DNA of 64,000 nt from the NCBI RefSeq assembly GCF_001020985.1, contig NZ_CP011542.1, positions 1,550,001-1,614,000 on the forward strand, given 5' to 3'. The notes beneath the pieces are model-generated. The model saw only the letters and a list, made by a program, of their open reading frames with translations, was not told where the DNA came from and ran no database searches. This document shows, piece after piece, positions 49,725-59,940 of this stretch. The number at the start of each line of letters is the position of its first letter. The stretch's first letter is position 1. The stretch is from Corynebacterium mustelae (lineage in GTDB: Bacteria; Actinomycetota; Actinomycetes; Mycobacteriales; Mycobacteriaceae). A program made the translations under genes and the position numbers.

Positions 49725-51812
49725 ATGAATGCGGCTTTAGAGCACGAAGAAAATGCGGTCAATCACCGGCCAGTCGGCGAGATCGAACGATCCAACGGAA
49801 CGTTCGAAGTTGTTTCGGAGTTTTCACCTTCGGGAGACCAACCTGAAGCGATTCGCGAATTAGACGAACGGCTTAATCGCGGCGAACGCGACATCGTGTT
49901 ATTGGGTGCAACCGGAACAGGTAAATCGGCTACCGCTGCGTGGTTGATTGAGAAGCAGCAGCGCCCAACGTTGGTGATGGCACCGAATAAGACACTTGCG
50001 GCACAGCTTGCGAATGAGCTTCGGCAACTACTGCCGAACAACGCGGTTGAGTATTTTGTGAGCTATTACGATTATTACCAACCCGAAGCCTATATTGCGC
50101 AAACTGATACATATATCGAAAAAGACTCGTCTATTAATGATGACGTGGAGCGGCTTCGGCACCGGGCCACCAGCTCTTTGCTATCGCGCCGCGACGTCGT
50201 GGTGGTGTCGTCGGTTTCTTGTATCTACGGCTTAGGCACCCCGCAGGAGTACTTAGACCGGTCAGTGTGGTTGCAAGTAGGGGAGGAAGTCGACCGCGAC
50301 AAGTTCCTACGTTTGCTTGTCGACGTCCAATATGACCGCAACGACGTAGGATTTAGCCGTGGCACATTCCGCGTCAAAGGCGACACCGTGGACATCATTC
50401 CGGCATACGAGGAAGTAGCGGTGCGTGTGGAGTTTTTCGGTGATGAAATCGATGCGCTGTACTATATTCACCCGCTTACCGGTGATGTGCTAAACCAGGT
50501 AGATGAGCTACGAATTTTTCCAGCAACCCACTATGTGGCGGGTCCGGAACGGATGGCGCGCGCGATCGAAGATATCAAGGAAGAATTAGCTGAGCGCCTG
50601 GCAGATTTGGAAAATCGCGGCAAACTTTTGGAAGCGCAACGGCTGCGAATGCGTACCGAATATGACCTTGAAATGATCGAGCAGGTTGGCTTCTGCTCAG
50701 GCATTGAGAACTATTCCCGCCATTTAGACGGTCGTGCTGCGGGCACGGCACCTGCAACGTTATTGGACTATTTCCCGGAGGATTTTTTAACCATTATCGA
50801 CGAATCCCACGTGACTGTTCCGCAGATTGGTGGCATGTTCGAAGGTGATATGTCCCGGAAACGCAATCTGGTGGAATTTGGATTTCGGTTGCCATCCGCG
50901 TTGGATAACCGGCCCCTTAGGTGGGAGGAATTCGAGCAGCGAGTGGGGCAAACTGTTTATCTGTCGGCCACCCCTGGAAACTATGAAATTGCTGCTGCGG
51001 GCGGCGAGTTTGTAGAGCAGGTGATTCGGCCCACTGGTCTGGTTGACCCTAAGGTAACTGTAAAACCCACCCATGGCCAGATCGATGATTTGATACATGA
51101 AATCCGGGAACGCACGCGTAAGAATGAACGGGTTCTGGTTACAACGCTGACGAAGAAAATGGCGGAAGACCTTACCGATTACCTTCTGGAAAGCGACATT
51201 AAAGTCAGATACCTACATTCAGATATTGATACTTTGCAGCGGGTGGAATTGCTGAGGCAACTACGACTTGGGGAATACGACGTTTTGGTTGGAATTAACC
51301 TTTTGCGTGAGGGACTTGATCTTCCGGAAGTATCCCTGGTAGCGATTCTTGATGCGGATAAAGAAGGATTTTTGCGGTCAACCACCTCGTTGATTCAGAC
51401 GATCGGCCGTGCCGCGCGAAATGTTTCTGGCGAAGTCATAATGTATGCCGACAAAATCACTGATTCCATGCAACAAGCGATCGATGAAACTGAACGCAGG
51501 CGGGAAAAACAGCTTGCCTACAATAAAGAACACGGTATTGATCCTCAGCCACTGCGTAAAAAGATCGCAGACATTCTCGACCAGGTTGCAGACGCCCAGG
51601 GGAGTAGTTCCGCTGATGCTGACACTGCTTTGGTGGAAAAGCCCGATACCTCCAGCATGGCATCAAGCGAGGTTGAGAAGCTTATCGACGACCTGACCAA
51701 GCAGATGGGCGATGCCGCTCGCGAACTCAAATTCGAGTTAGCTGGTCGGCTGCGTGATGAAATCATTGACCTCAAGAAAGAATTACGCGGAATGAAAGAG
51801 GCAGGTATTTAG
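49725..51812 (+). CDS. uvrB: Excinuclease ABC subunit B
   Basis: 695 residues. Walker A is [13 protein letters not shown] (about 45-57), followed by the beta-hairpin region [26 protein letters not shown] that clamps [26 protein letters not shown], the helicase motifs [24 protein letters not shown] and QTIGRAARN, and a C-terminal UVR domain ([28 protein letters not shown]) that binds UvrC. It verifies damage in nucleotide excision repair with UvrA (57027). It has about 20 extra N-terminal residues, common in actinobacteria. It lies 35 bases after coaE. Confidence 0.96.
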   Translation: MNAALEHEENAVNHRPVGEIERSNGTFEVVSEFSPSGDQPEAIRELDERLNRGERDIVLLGATGTGKSATAAWLIEKQQRPTLVMAPNKTLAAQLANELRQLLPNNAVEYFVSYYDYYQPEAYIAQTDTYIEKDSSINDDVERLRHRATSSLLSRRDVVVVSSVSCIYGLGTPQEYLDRSVWLQVGEEVDRDKFLRLLVDVQYDRNDVGFSRGTFRVKGDTVDIIPAYEEVAVRVEFFGDEIDALYYIHPLTGDVLNQVDELRIFPATHYVAGPERMARAIEDIKEELAERLADLENRGKLLEAQRLRMRTEYDLEMIEQVGFCSGIENYSRHLDGRAAGTAPATLLDYFPEDFLTIIDESHVTVPQIGGMFEGDMSRKRNLVEFGFRLPSALDNRPLRWEEFEQRVGQTVYLSATPGNYEIAAAGGEFVEQVIRPTGLVDPKVTVKPTHGQIDDLIHEIRERTRKNERVLVTTLTKKMAEDLTDYLLESDIKVRYLHSDIDTLQRVELLRQLRLGEYDVLVGINLLREGLDLPEVSLVAILDADKEGFLRSTTSLIQTIGRAARNVSGEVIMYADKITDSMQQAIDETERRREKQLAYNKEHGIDPQPLRKKIADILDQVADAQGSSSADADTALVEKPDTSSMASSEVEKLIDDLTKQMGDAARELKFELAGRLRDEIIDLKKELRGMKEAGI

Positions 51813-51896
51813 TCGCATGCTAGAAAAGTCTTAGGGATGAATTTGCTTTACAGTTACATCCAAATGGTTGCGTGCATAATACTTTAGGAGAAAACC

Positions 51897-52346
51897 ATGA
51901 TCTCATATTCACAGATAGTCGTAGGTACTGATGGCTCCGATTCCTCGCTGAAAGCGGTAAAAACTGCGGCTAGTTTAGCGCGGGTCTACGCGGCTGAATT
52001 GACCATAGTCTGTGCGTATTTCGGCGATTCAGATCCAATTACCGCGAAAGCGCATTCAGAGTTTCATGCCACTCCCATTTTCACGGAAGAAACCGCAACA
52101 GAAATCTTGGCCGAGGCGGCTCAAGCTGCCCAATCAGAAGGATTCGATGCTCCGAAAACGATTACTAAGTCTGGATCTGCAGCGGCAGTTCTGCTGCATG
52201 TAGCGGAAGAAATATCAGCAGATCTCTTGGTAGTCGGCAACAGGGGATTGGACTCACTTTTAGGAAGGTTGCTGGGTAATATCCCAGGTGAGGTATCTCG
52301 CAGAGCTGATATAGACGTGATGCTGGTTAACACGGCCGAAGCCTAA
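51897..52346 (+). CDS. Universal stress protein
   Basis: 149 residues, a single Usp domain. It starts YSQIVVGTDGSDSSLKAVKTAASLA and ends with the ATP-binding motif VVGNRGLDSLLGRLLGNIPGEVSRRADIDVMLV (G-x2-G-x9-G). It is cytoplasmic and probably binds ATP. AGGAGA precedes the ATG. A second paralogue follows 60 bases downstream; the two probably form an operon closed by a terminator at 52868. Confidence 0.9.
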   Translation: MISYSQIVVGTDGSDSSLKAVKTAASLARVYAAELTIVCAYFGDSDPITAKAHSEFHATPIFTEETATEILAEAAQAAQSEGFDAPKTITKSGSAAAVLLHVAEEISADLLVVGNRGLDSLLGRLLGNIPGEVSRRADIDVMLVNTAEA

Positions 52347-52406
52347 CCTTGGTTTTTGTTACACTTACTTTTATTCCACCATTCACGAACTAAAGAAAAG
52401 GTTCTT

Positions 52407-52847
52407 ATGAGCGATTATTCAACCATCGTTGTTGGTACTGACGGCTCCAAGTCTTCCATGCTTGCGGTTGAGCGGGCAGCCAAAATCGCGGCAGCTTTCG
52501 ACGCAACGCTGGTAATCGGTTGCGCATATTATGAGACCAAAGAGGAAGCTTCTAAGACGCTGCGTCAAGACTCCGTTACTGTCTTGGGTACTGACCCAGC
52601 TCAAGAGAATTTGGATAAAGCAGCGGAGTTTGCAAAAACTGTTGGTGCCACCAAGATCGAAACCGCTGTCCGATCTGGAACTCCGGTCGAAGCGTTGATG
52701 GAAATCGTTAATGAAAACAAGGCTGATCTATTGGTTGTTGGTAACCGGGGTATTAACTCCTTGACAGGTCGGTTGCTTGGTTCCGTCCCGGCTGATGTCG
52801 CTCGACAATCAGATTGCGACGTAATGATCGTACATACTGTGAGCTAG
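52407..52847 (+). CDS. Universal stress protein
   Basis: 146 residues, the second of two tandem Usp genes. It starts YSTIVVGTDGSKSSMLAVERAAKIA and has the VVGNRGINSLTGRLLGSVPADVARQSDCDVMIV ATP-binding motif. AAAGG upstream supports ATG 52407; an earlier in-frame start at 52356 would run into the end of the first gene's trailer. Tandem duplication followed by divergence is likely, since the N- and C-terminal thirds are much more alike than the middle. Confidence 0.9.
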   Translation: MSDYSTIVVGTDGSKSSMLAVERAAKIAAAFDATLVIGCAYYETKEEASKTLRQDSVTVLGTDPAQENLDKAAEFAKTVGATKIETAVRSGTPVEALMEIVNENKADLLVVGNRGINSLTGRLLGSVPADVARQSDCDVMIVHTVS

Positions 52848-52867
52848 TTTCGTGTTCTTCTCAAAAT

Positions 52868-52902
52868 GCCTAGGCGGCAACCACGTGCTGTCTAGGCTTT
52901 TT
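52868..52902 (+). terminator. Terminator after the USP pair
   Basis: GCCTAG (52868-52873) pairs with CTAGGC (52892-52897), with additional inner GGCA/TGC-type pairs, followed by TTTTT (52898-52902). Confidence 0.8.
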
Positions 52903-52964
52903 GGTGCCAGTAGGAGGTAGCAGGTAGTTGATGAAAGACCATTATGGTTTTAATTAATCAAAAG

Positions 52965-55199
52965 TTAAAGGCTACCTACGATGGTCAGACTTTGGGTCGC
53001 ACGAGTGAGCGCTACAAAGAGATCCTGATAACCTTGGGGCGAGTCAGCGATTATCTCCTGCGGTTCAACCACAATAACGTGATCAAATTCTAGGCCCTTG
53101 ATATCACTGACACCGAATGTGCCCGTACACTTTTGGGAATCAGCGGTAATGATCGCCACCAGTCGACTGGGGTGAGCAGCGGTGAGAGCGTCGAAAAGCG
53201 CAATAACGTCAGTCCCAGATGGCTCGAAACGAACCTGATGCCCAGATTTTCGTAAACTGACACTCGGTGTAATCTCGGGCGCGAAAATCGCAAGGATCTT
53301 GTTTGCTACCGTCATAATTTCTTCGGGGGTGCGGTAGTTGACGGATAGCTGATGCGTTTTAAACCTATTGCCTACAAACGGCGCAAGAGTCTCCGACCAG
53401 CTGTCTACACCAGCTGGTGAACCTGTTTGCGCTGTGTCCCCAACAAGTGTCATCCACCGCGACGGTATCCGCCGCATAATCATGCGCCATTCCATCGGAC
53501 TGAGTTCTTGTGCTTCATCAATAATTACATGTCCGTACGCCCACCGAAGATCGGCAGAAGCGCGCTGTGCTGTCGATCGGTGATCACGCACTTCGTGACG
53601 TCGAGCTAGCTCCTCAGCATCGACAACGTCAAAGGCCGATAAGATTTCGGCATCTGATTCATCATCTAAATCGGAGCTTGCCGACGAACTCAGCGTATCT
53701 AGGGCGTACTCGGCGTCTTCAATTTGTGCTTCCCAAGCTTCGGTAGAATCTGCTACGTCCGTGATCCCAATGATCTCAGCAAGCTCATCAAGTAAAGCAG
53801 CATCACTGGCGCTCCACGCGTTACCTTCGGTGCGCCACAGTGCGGACTGCGTCTCTTCATCGTAATCGAATGCTACCTCGGCGATAATGTCGCGATCGGA
53901 AAGAAGCTCTGAAAGGACATCGGTGGGGTTCAGCAGCGGCCAAAACTCCCGGATTACCTCAGCCACTGCAGGCTCAGCTGCTATATCGTCGTGAAGTTGG
54001 GCTTTGTCCCCAGCCGAAAGTAAATTCGTGCCACCAAGAGGGTCAGTGCCGATCTTATTTACCAAAAGATCAGTGATCTTTTCCACCAGTGCTTCCGCGA
54101 AAAGCGGTTGGGCTTCATTATGTGGACGACGGCCTCGACGAGCACGGGTACGGGCGGCTTTCACCATTCCAGGGGATATATCTAGGCTGATCCCGTCAAT
54201 GGTGATAGGCAGACTATGATCTGGCAAGCGTTGATAGCGTTTAACGGCTCTATCCAAAACCGTCACCATTTCTTCAGAACCTTTAATCTCTCGGCTCAGC
54301 ACTGAATCAGTGGCACTGGGAGTCACCCCCGGATAAAGTTCACCAACAGTCGATAGCACCACACCAGTTTCCCCAAGTTCGGGTAGAACCCGAGAAATAT
54401 AATCCAAAAAAGTGCGGTTAGGGCCGATGATTAGCACGCCGGTGCGTGCTAATTTATCTCGCCAGGTATATAAAAGGTAGGCGACTCGGTGTAGCGCCAC
54501 GGCGGTCTTACCTGTCCCTGGCCCGCCAACTACTACCATGACGCCACGGGTTTCATCACGAATGATTTCGTCTTGTTCCCGTTGAATAGTCTCAACGATC
54601 GATGACATAAAGCCCGTTCGAGCGGCAGACATGGCACGATGCAAAACCGACTCGCTCGCTACGCCAAGTGTCGCTTCGTGCGCTAACGACGACGAATCGA
54701 CATCACCTGAAAGGATCTCGTCATCAATCCCGATAACTTTACGTCCAGTAGTGCGAATATGACGGCGGATTTCCACCCCCTCTGGTTTCGCCGTGGTGGC
54801 TAGGTAGAAAGGTCGCGCCAGAGGTGCACGCCAATCGAGAAGTAACGTTCGATAATCATCGTCCCGATCATCTAGCCCCATGCGCCCGATATATCGGCGG
54901 TCCATGTTTTGCCGCCCAGGCACTGGGTTATCGATAAAGTCGGGTTGGTCACATGCAACATCAATTCGTCCAAAAACCAACCCCAACTGAGCAAGATTCA
55001 GTTTGTCTATACGCTCGTTTAGGGCATGGTATTCAGTTTCCCGCTGAATTAATGCCTCCGCGTCAGGGTTTGCCGGGTCCACTCGTAATTGAACTTCCGC
55101 AAGTCGGCTTTGCGCCTCGGCTACTTCATCATCGAGTTTGGCAAATAGCCCGTCTACGTAGTGCTGTTCAAGCGAAATCTCTGAAGCGGAATCTGACAC
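52965..55199 (-). CDS. HelD/HelR-like UvrD-family ATPase
   Basis: 744 residues. An N-terminal coiled-coil-prone region (EQHYVDGLFAKLDDEVAEAQSRLAEVQLRV) is followed by YIGRMGLDDRDDDYRTLLLDWRAPLARPFY, characteristic of the RNA polymerase recycling factor HelD. Walker A is GGPGTGKTAVALHRVAYLLY (about 225-244), followed by HVIIDEAQELSPMEWRMIMRR and a C-terminal KGLEFDHVIVVEP and FVALTRATQSLTIVG. The family removes stalled RNA polymerase, and some actinobacterial members (HelR) confer rifampicin tolerance; which role applies here is unknown. One repeated word (53190) encodes ALFDA. Confidence 0.85.
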   Translation of the reverse strand: MSDSASEISLEQHYVDGLFAKLDDEVAEAQSRLAEVQLRVDPANPDAEALIQRETEYHALNERIDKLNLAQLGLVFGRIDVACDQPDFIDNPVPGRQNMDRRYIGRMGLDDRDDDYRTLLLDWRAPLARPFYLATTAKPEGVEIRRHIRTTGRKVIGIDDEILSGDVDSSSLAHEATLGVASESVLHRAMSAARTGFMSSIVETIQREQDEIIRDETRGVMVVVGGPGTGKTAVALHRVAYLLYTWRDKLARTGVLIIGPNRTFLDYISRVLPELGETGVVLSTVGELYPGVTPSATDSVLSREIKGSEEMVTVLDRAVKRYQRLPDHSLPITIDGISLDISPGMVKAARTRARRGRRPHNEAQPLFAEALVEKITDLLVNKIGTDPLGGTNLLSAGDKAQLHDDIAAEPAVAEVIREFWPLLNPTDVLSELLSDRDIIAEVAFDYDEETQSALWRTEGNAWSASDAALLDELAEIIGITDVADSTEAWEAQIEDAEYALDTLSSSASSDLDDESDAEILSAFDVVDAEELARRHEVRDHRSTAQRASADLRWAYGHVIIDEAQELSPMEWRMIMRRIPSRWMTLVGDTAQTGSPAGVDSWSETLAPFVGNRFKTHQLSVNYRTPEEIMTVANKILAIFAPEITPSVSLRKSGHQVRFEPSGTDVIALFDALTAAHPSRLVAIITADSQKCTGTFGVSDIKGLEFDHVIVVEPQEIIADSPQGYQDLFVALTRATQSLTIVGSL

Positions 55200-55251
55200 G
55201 CTGAACCTCCTTACGTCCCAGCAATCGTAAATAAAAGTAAAGCGTTAAGCA

Positions 55252-55299
55252 TAGCAAAACCCACTTTCAGCGGCAGAACTGAACCACTGAAAGTGGGTT
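55252..55299 (-). terminator. Terminator of the DoxX-family gene
   Basis: A perfect 13-bp stem AACCCACTTTCAG/CTGAAAGTGGGTT (55258-55270 with 55287-55299) with a 16-base loop. On the minus strand the stem runs into TTTTGC. It lies 45 bases after the DoxX gene stop. Confidence 0.8.
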
Positions 55300-55344
55300 G
55301 ACACAGACGCGTCGACTTATCCGGCTGAGAATTATAGAAACCGG

Positions 55345-56178
55345 TTAGATAACATCACCAATCTTTTTCTGTGCACGTTTTAAAGCTTTTGCGGCCTGAC
55401 CCTGCAACTTCTCGGCGCGCTTTGATGCTTTTTTAGCAGCCCGACCGGAAGCTTGGTGCGCGTCTGCATAGGCAGCTGCAGCCCGATCCTGGGCCTTGGC
55501 AGCAGCCTTGATCACAGATTTTTTAGCAACCTTAGTGTTTTCTTGAGCTGAAGAAAGCCAATCCGAAGACGTATCAACTAACCCGGAGAAAGTGTCTTTC
55601 CAATCGTCTTGGTTGTCAGCCACGAATTGATTGATCTTCCCCTGGGTATCCTCAAACCAGTTCGAAGCAGAGGCAGCAAAACGCTGAGTATCGCTTTGCG
55701 TTGGCAGTGCTTGCTGTATGTGCTTTTGCGCCTGCTGTGTGGCTTTGGACGCCCGCCATTTTAAGCCAGGCTTGCCAGCAGTGTCGGCGCTTGTGATGAA
55801 AAGTCCGCCTAATAGCGCAACGGAAGTGAGGAATCCTTGACGGCGAGCAACCTTCTCCTCCGGATCTTGGGTTTCCCAGAAAGCGTGACGAGCCATCATC
55901 GTAGGAATACTGACAGCAGCGAGAGTTGCCGCCGAGAGCCGAGGGAACTTCCCGAGTGCAAGCATGGTGCCAGCACCTACTTTAACACCACCTACGGTTC
56001 GAGCGACGACGACCGGATCCTGTGGCAGCTTTTTAAACGTGCTGCGAGACACGACTGTTCGAAGACGCCGCATCAAAGCCTCAGCGCCCTCGACATGTGC
56101 TTGGGTATTTAAAATGGTGTCTGCACCGTCAGCAATATAGACGGAGGCTACCATAGGGCGGGCGAATTTCCGGATCAT
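55345..56178 (-). CDS. DoxX-family membrane protein with basic coiled C-terminus
   Basis: 277 residues. The N-terminal 130 residues have about four hydrophobic segments and the DoxX-type pattern (ARPMVASVYIADGADTILN, GGVKVGAGTMLALGKFPRLSAATLAAVSIPTMMARHAFWE, FLTSVALLGGLFITSADT). The C-terminal half is hydrophilic, with a Lys/Ala-rich helical tail (KKSVIKAAAKAQDRAAAAYADAHQASGRAAKKASKRAEKLQ). The function of DoxX proteins in corynebacteria is unclear; some link to redox stress. I chose ATG 56178 (GGAG upstream); ATG 56208 is possible. It has its own terminator. Confidence 0.8.
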   Translation of the reverse strand: MIRKFARPMVASVYIADGADTILNTQAHVEGAEALMRRLRTVVSRSTFKKLPQDPVVVARTVGGVKVGAGTMLALGKFPRLSAATLAAVSIPTMMARHAFWETQDPEEKVARRQGFLTSVALLGGLFITSADTAGKPGLKWRASKATQQAQKHIQQALPTQSDTQRFAASASNWFEDTQGKINQFVADNQDDWKDTFSGLVDTSSDWLSSAQENTKVAKKSVIKAAAKAQDRAAAAYADAHQASGRAAKKASKRAEKLQGQAAKALKRAQKKIGDVI

Positions 56179-56361
56179 GTACTTGATCGCTCCTTCATGT
56201 GCATTCAATTGGTTTCTATGGTCTTAGTGTTACAAAGACCTACTACAGATCGTACAGAACTGTGCAGAGGTATGGGATTAAATACCGAGTTCGGGCTCCG
56301 GATTGCGATCGGTGCAACCAATGCAATACTACGAACTTCTACGCAATTACGTTCCTTGCAG

Positions 56362-56952
56362 CTACCATTTGCGGTCCCACCATTCGTCTAGATGAGGACG
56401 TTCGTCTCCCAGCGTTGTAGGTTTGCCATGCCCTGGCCAAATAACCGTCTCATCAGGAAAGACGTCAAACACTTTGGAGGTTGTGTCCGCGAATAATTGC
56501 GTAAAGAGCTCTTCGGAAGCTGTTTTACCCAAACCGCCAGGAAATAGGCTATCGCCAATGAAAATATTGGGTACGCCGTCAATAGTGGCAACAAGACAGG
56601 CGCCACCCGGAGTGTGACCCCGCAAGATAATAACTCGAAGGTCATCCCCACCAAATTCAATGACATCCCCGTCGGTCAAGGTGATATCGACTGGCGCGGG
56701 TAAACCAGGGGCATCAAGTGCTGATGCGTAGTGGGTGGCGCCAGTTGCAGTGAGTATTTCTTGCAATGCACGCACGTGATCATGATGCTGGTGTGTAGTG
56801 AGGACCTTAGTAATTTTGACGCCATTATCGGACGCTAATTGCAGTATCTGCTTTGCATCATCGGCCGCGTCAATCAGTAGTCCCTGGCCATCAGCGCACA
56901 ATAAGTAGCAATTATTGTCCATGGCGGATACTGAAATGTGAGTCAGAAGCAT
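56362..56952 (-). CDS. MBL-fold metallo-hydrolase
   Basis: 196 residues of the glyoxalase II-like group. The metal-binding motif is THQHHDH (about 53-59), followed by a central His in RGHTPGGACLV, the Asp in FIGDSLF and the last His in WPGHGKPT. It resembles hydroxyacylglutathione hydrolase-type enzymes, but corynebacteria use mycothiol, so the natural thioester is probably a mycothiol or CoA derivative. It is divergent from uvrA with a 74-base gap, a neighbourhood common in actinobacteria. Confidence 0.9.
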   Translation of the reverse strand: MLLTHISVSAMDNNCYLLCADGQGLLIDAADDAKQILQLASDNGVKITKVLTTHQHHDHVRALQEILTATGATHYASALDAPGLPAPVDITLTDGDVIEFGGDDLRVIILRGHTPGGACLVATIDGVPNIFIGDSLFPGGLGKTASEELFTQLFADTTSKVFDVFPDETVIWPGHGKPTTLGDERPHLDEWWDRKW

Positions 56953-57026
56953 AATGCCAGACTAGCGAAAGTTTCGATTCGTTGCTATGTTCGATTTGTT
57001 ATAGTTATATGGAAAGTGGGTCTACT

Positions 57027-59882
57027 GTGGCAGATCGGTTGATAGTACGTGGTGCTCGGGAGCATAACCTCAAAGGTGTCGATATAGACATTCCACGTGA
57101 CTCGCTCGTGGTATTCACCGGTTTATCCGGCTCCGGAAAATCTTCGCTCGCTTTCGACACGATTTTTGCGGAAGGACAACGACGATACGTCGAGTCATTG
57201 TCGTCGTATGCCCGGCAGTTCCTAGGGCAGATGGATAAACCAGACGTTGAGTTTATTGAAGGGCTGTCACCTGCAGTTTCCATCGATCAAAAATCAACTA
57301 ACCGCAATCCACGATCAACAGTAGGCACCATTACCGAAGTCTACGATTATTTGCGCCTGCTGTATGCTCGGGCAGGTACGCCACATTGTCCAGAATGCGA
57401 CAGTGTTATAAGCAGGCAAACTCCCCAACAAATCGTCGATCAAGTCTTGGAGATGGACGAAGGAACTAAATTTCAGGTACTAGCTCCAGTCGTCCGAACC
57501 CGAAAAGGCGAATTCGTTGAATTATTTGAAGACCTAGCCAGCCAGGGGTTCGCACGGGTGCGGGTTGATGGTGAGATTTACCAATTATCTAATCCACCGA
57601 CCCTAAAGAAACAAATAAAGCACGATATTGACGTTATCGTTGACCGGTTGCAGGTGAAGAAAACACAGCAGCAACGTCTCACAGATTCTGTGGAAACGGC
57701 GTTGAAATTAGCGGATGGTGTTGTTGTTTTAGATTTCGTTTCGCTTGACGACGACCACCCGCATCGTATTCGCCGGTTTAGCGAGAAAATGGCTTGTCCG
57801 AACGGGCATGCCATAGGAATCGACGAGCTAGAGCCCCGTGCGTTTTCTTTTAACTCACCATATGGTGCCTGCTCGGCCTGCGATGGATTAGGAACCCGCT
57901 CAGAGGTAGATGTCGATCTAATTATCCCGGATCCGAGCGCGCCTGCCGTTAGTTGTATACAGCCGTGGTATTCCAGTCCAAATTCGAAGTACTTCGCTAA
58001 GCTAATTGAAGGCCTGGGCGCGGTTATGGATTTCGATCCGAAAACCCCGTATCAGGATCTGCCAAAGGCGGTTCAGAACGCGCTAATCCACGGTAGCGAT
58101 GAGACAGTGACGGTGCGCTATAAAAACAGATACGGTCGAGTCCGCAACTGGAGTGCACCATTTGAAGGCGTTTTGGGATACATGAACCGGAAGATTGAGA
58201 CTTCGGATTCAGAATCCCAAAAAGAAAGGTTACTTGCATATACCCGTGAGGTTGCATGCCCCGCATGTGCGGGATCCCGGCTACGACCGGAGATTCTGTC
58301 TGTTCGGCTTAATTCAGCTAGCCACGGCGAATTATCTATCGCTGGTTTGGCCGCCTTATCAGTGGCAGACGCCGCGGCATTTTTAGAGTCGCTAGTATTA
58401 GGCGACCGGGAACAGATGATCGCCGGTGCCGTTCTGAAAGAAATCCAAGCACGACTGAAATTCTTAATCGATGTTGGGTTAACCTATCTCAGCCTTAATA
58501 GAGCTGCCGGTACGTTATCCGGTGGCGAGGCGCAACGAATCAGGCTTGCGACCCAGATTGGTTCCGGTCTAGCAGGTGTTTTATATGTATTGGACGAGCC
58601 ATCCATTGGTTTGCACCAGCGTGATAATCAAAGGTTAATTGCTACACTGGAGCGACTGCGGGATATCGGAAATACGCTGATCGTTGTAGAACACGACGAA
58701 GACACAATAAAAGCCGCTGATTGGTTAATTGATATTGGCCCGCAAGCTGGTGAATATGGTGGAGAAGTTGTGTATCAGGGCGATCCAGAGGGAATCAAAA
58801 CCTGCGCAGATTCGATCACTGGCGCATATCTTGCCGGAAAAAAGACGCTGGGTGTACCAGACAATCGTCGGCCCATTGATCGTAATCGAATGCTCAAAGT
58901 GGTTGGTGCACGAGAAAACAACCTCAAAGGAATTGACGTAGAAATACCTCTCGGTGCGTTAGTGTGCGTGACGGGTGTTTCCGGTTCCGGAAAATCCACC
59001 GTCGTCAATCAAATTTTGGCGAAAACTCTGGCAAATGAGCTCAATCGTGCGCGGCAGGTTCCAGGGCGTGCCACCCGTGTCGAAGGCATTACCCATCTAG
59101 ATAAACTTGTCCAGGTCGACCAATCGCCAATTGGGCGAACACCTCGATCTAACCCGGCGACATATACCGGAGTATTCGATAAAATCCGTACCCTATTTTC
59201 TGAAACCACCGAGGCTAAAGTTCGGGGATACAAACCTGGACGTTTTTCCTTCAACGTTAAAGGCGGCCGCTGCGAAGCATGTCAAGGAGACGGCACCCTG
59301 AAAATCGAAATGAACTTCCTGCCAGATGTATATGTGCCCTGCGAAGTATGCCACGGCGCACGGTATAACCGCGAAACCTTGGAGGTCCGGTATAAAGGAA
59401 AAACAATTGCGGAAGTGCTGGAAATGCCGATTTCAGAAGCCGCCGATTTTTTTGCGCCTATTACTTCCATACACCGGTACCTAAATACTTTGACCGAAGT
59501 GGGGTTAGGGTATGTGCGTTTGGGTCAATCCGCTACGACCCTTTCTGGTGGCGAAGCGCAACGTGTAAAACTAGCATCTGAACTGCAAAAGCGATCAAAT
59601 GGTCGCACGATCTACATTCTGGATGAACCCACCACAGGTCTGCATTTCGAGGATATTCGCAAGCTCATGTTGGTCATCCAGTCGCTGGTGGACAAAGGAA
59701 ATTCAGTGGTCGTTATCGAGCATAACCTTGACGTGATCAAGGCTGCTGACTGGATCATTGATATGGGGCCGGAAGGTGGAGCCGGGGGAGGCGAAGTGGT
59801 TGCACACGGAACACCAGAAGAGGTCGCTTCCGTTCCCGGATCATATACCGGCCAATTCTTAAAACCATTATTGAACCTATAA
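57027..59882 (+). CDS. uvrA: Excinuclease ABC subunit A
   Basis: 951 residues with two ABC modules. The first Walker A is [19 protein letters not shown] (about 32-50), signature [19 protein letters not shown]; the second Walker A is [13 protein letters not shown], signature [16 protein letters not shown]. Zn-finger cysteines occur in CPECDSV, CPAC and CEACQGDG ... CEVCHG. It recognises DNA damage and loads UvrB. I chose GTG 57027 ([14 protein letters not shown], the family start; AAGTGGG six bases upstream). ATG 57009 is also in frame. Divergent from the MBL hydrolase gene. Confidence 0.96.
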   Translation: MADRLIVRGAREHNLKGVDIDIPRDSLVVFTGLSGSGKSSLAFDTIFAEGQRRYVESLSSYARQFLGQMDKPDVEFIEGLSPAVSIDQKSTNRNPRSTVGTITEVYDYLRLLYARAGTPHCPECDSVISRQTPQQIVDQVLEMDEGTKFQVLAPVVRTRKGEFVELFEDLASQGFARVRVDGEIYQLSNPPTLKKQIKHDIDVIVDRLQVKKTQQQRLTDSVETALKLADGVVVLDFVSLDDDHPHRIRRFSEKMACPNGHAIGIDELEPRAFSFNSPYGACSACDGLGTRSEVDVDLIIPDPSAPAVSCIQPWYSSPNSKYFAKLIEGLGAVMDFDPKTPYQDLPKAVQNALIHGSDETVTVRYKNRYGRVRNWSAPFEGVLGYMNRKIETSDSESQKERLLAYTREVACPACAGSRLRPEILSVRLNSASHGELSIAGLAALSVADAAAFLESLVLGDREQMIAGAVLKEIQARLKFLIDVGLTYLSLNRAAGTLSGGEAQRIRLATQIGSGLAGVLYVLDEPSIGLHQRDNQRLIATLERLRDIGNTLIVVEHDEDTIKAADWLIDIGPQAGEYGGEVVYQGDPEGIKTCADSITGAYLAGKKTLGVPDNRRPIDRNRMLKVVGARENNLKGIDVEIPLGALVCVTGVSGSGKSTVVNQILAKTLANELNRARQVPGRATRVEGITHLDKLVQVDQSPIGRTPRSNPATYTGVFDKIRTLFSETTEAKVRGYKPGRFSFNVKGGRCEACQGDGTLKIEMNFLPDVYVPCEVCHGARYNRETLEVRYKGKTIAEVLEMPISEAADFFAPITSIHRYLNTLTEVGLGYVRLGQSATTLSGGEAQRVKLASELQKRSNGRTIYILDEPTTGLHFEDIRKLMLVIQSLVDKGNSVVVIEHNLDVIKAADWIIDMGPEGGAGGGEVVAHGTPEEVASVPGSYTGQFLKPLLNL

Positions 59883-59887
59883 CTGAA

Positions 59888-59921
59888 ATCCCATGCCGGG
59901 TATTCATGCTCGGCATGGGAT
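59888..59921. terminator. Hairpin between uvrA and the DUF2339 gene
   Basis: A perfect 11-bp stem ATCCCATGCCG/CGGCATGGGAT (59888-59898 with 59911-59921) with a 12-base loop, in the gap between convergent genes. No T-run on either side. It could serve as a bidirectional end of transcription. Confidence 0.6.
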
Positions 59922-59940
59922 CGCAAACTATGGCAGACGC

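Noticed and set aside
56970..57005. LexA (SOS) box in the uvrA promoter
   Set aside because: A single GTTCGA half-site is present, but the matching GAAC half is missing.
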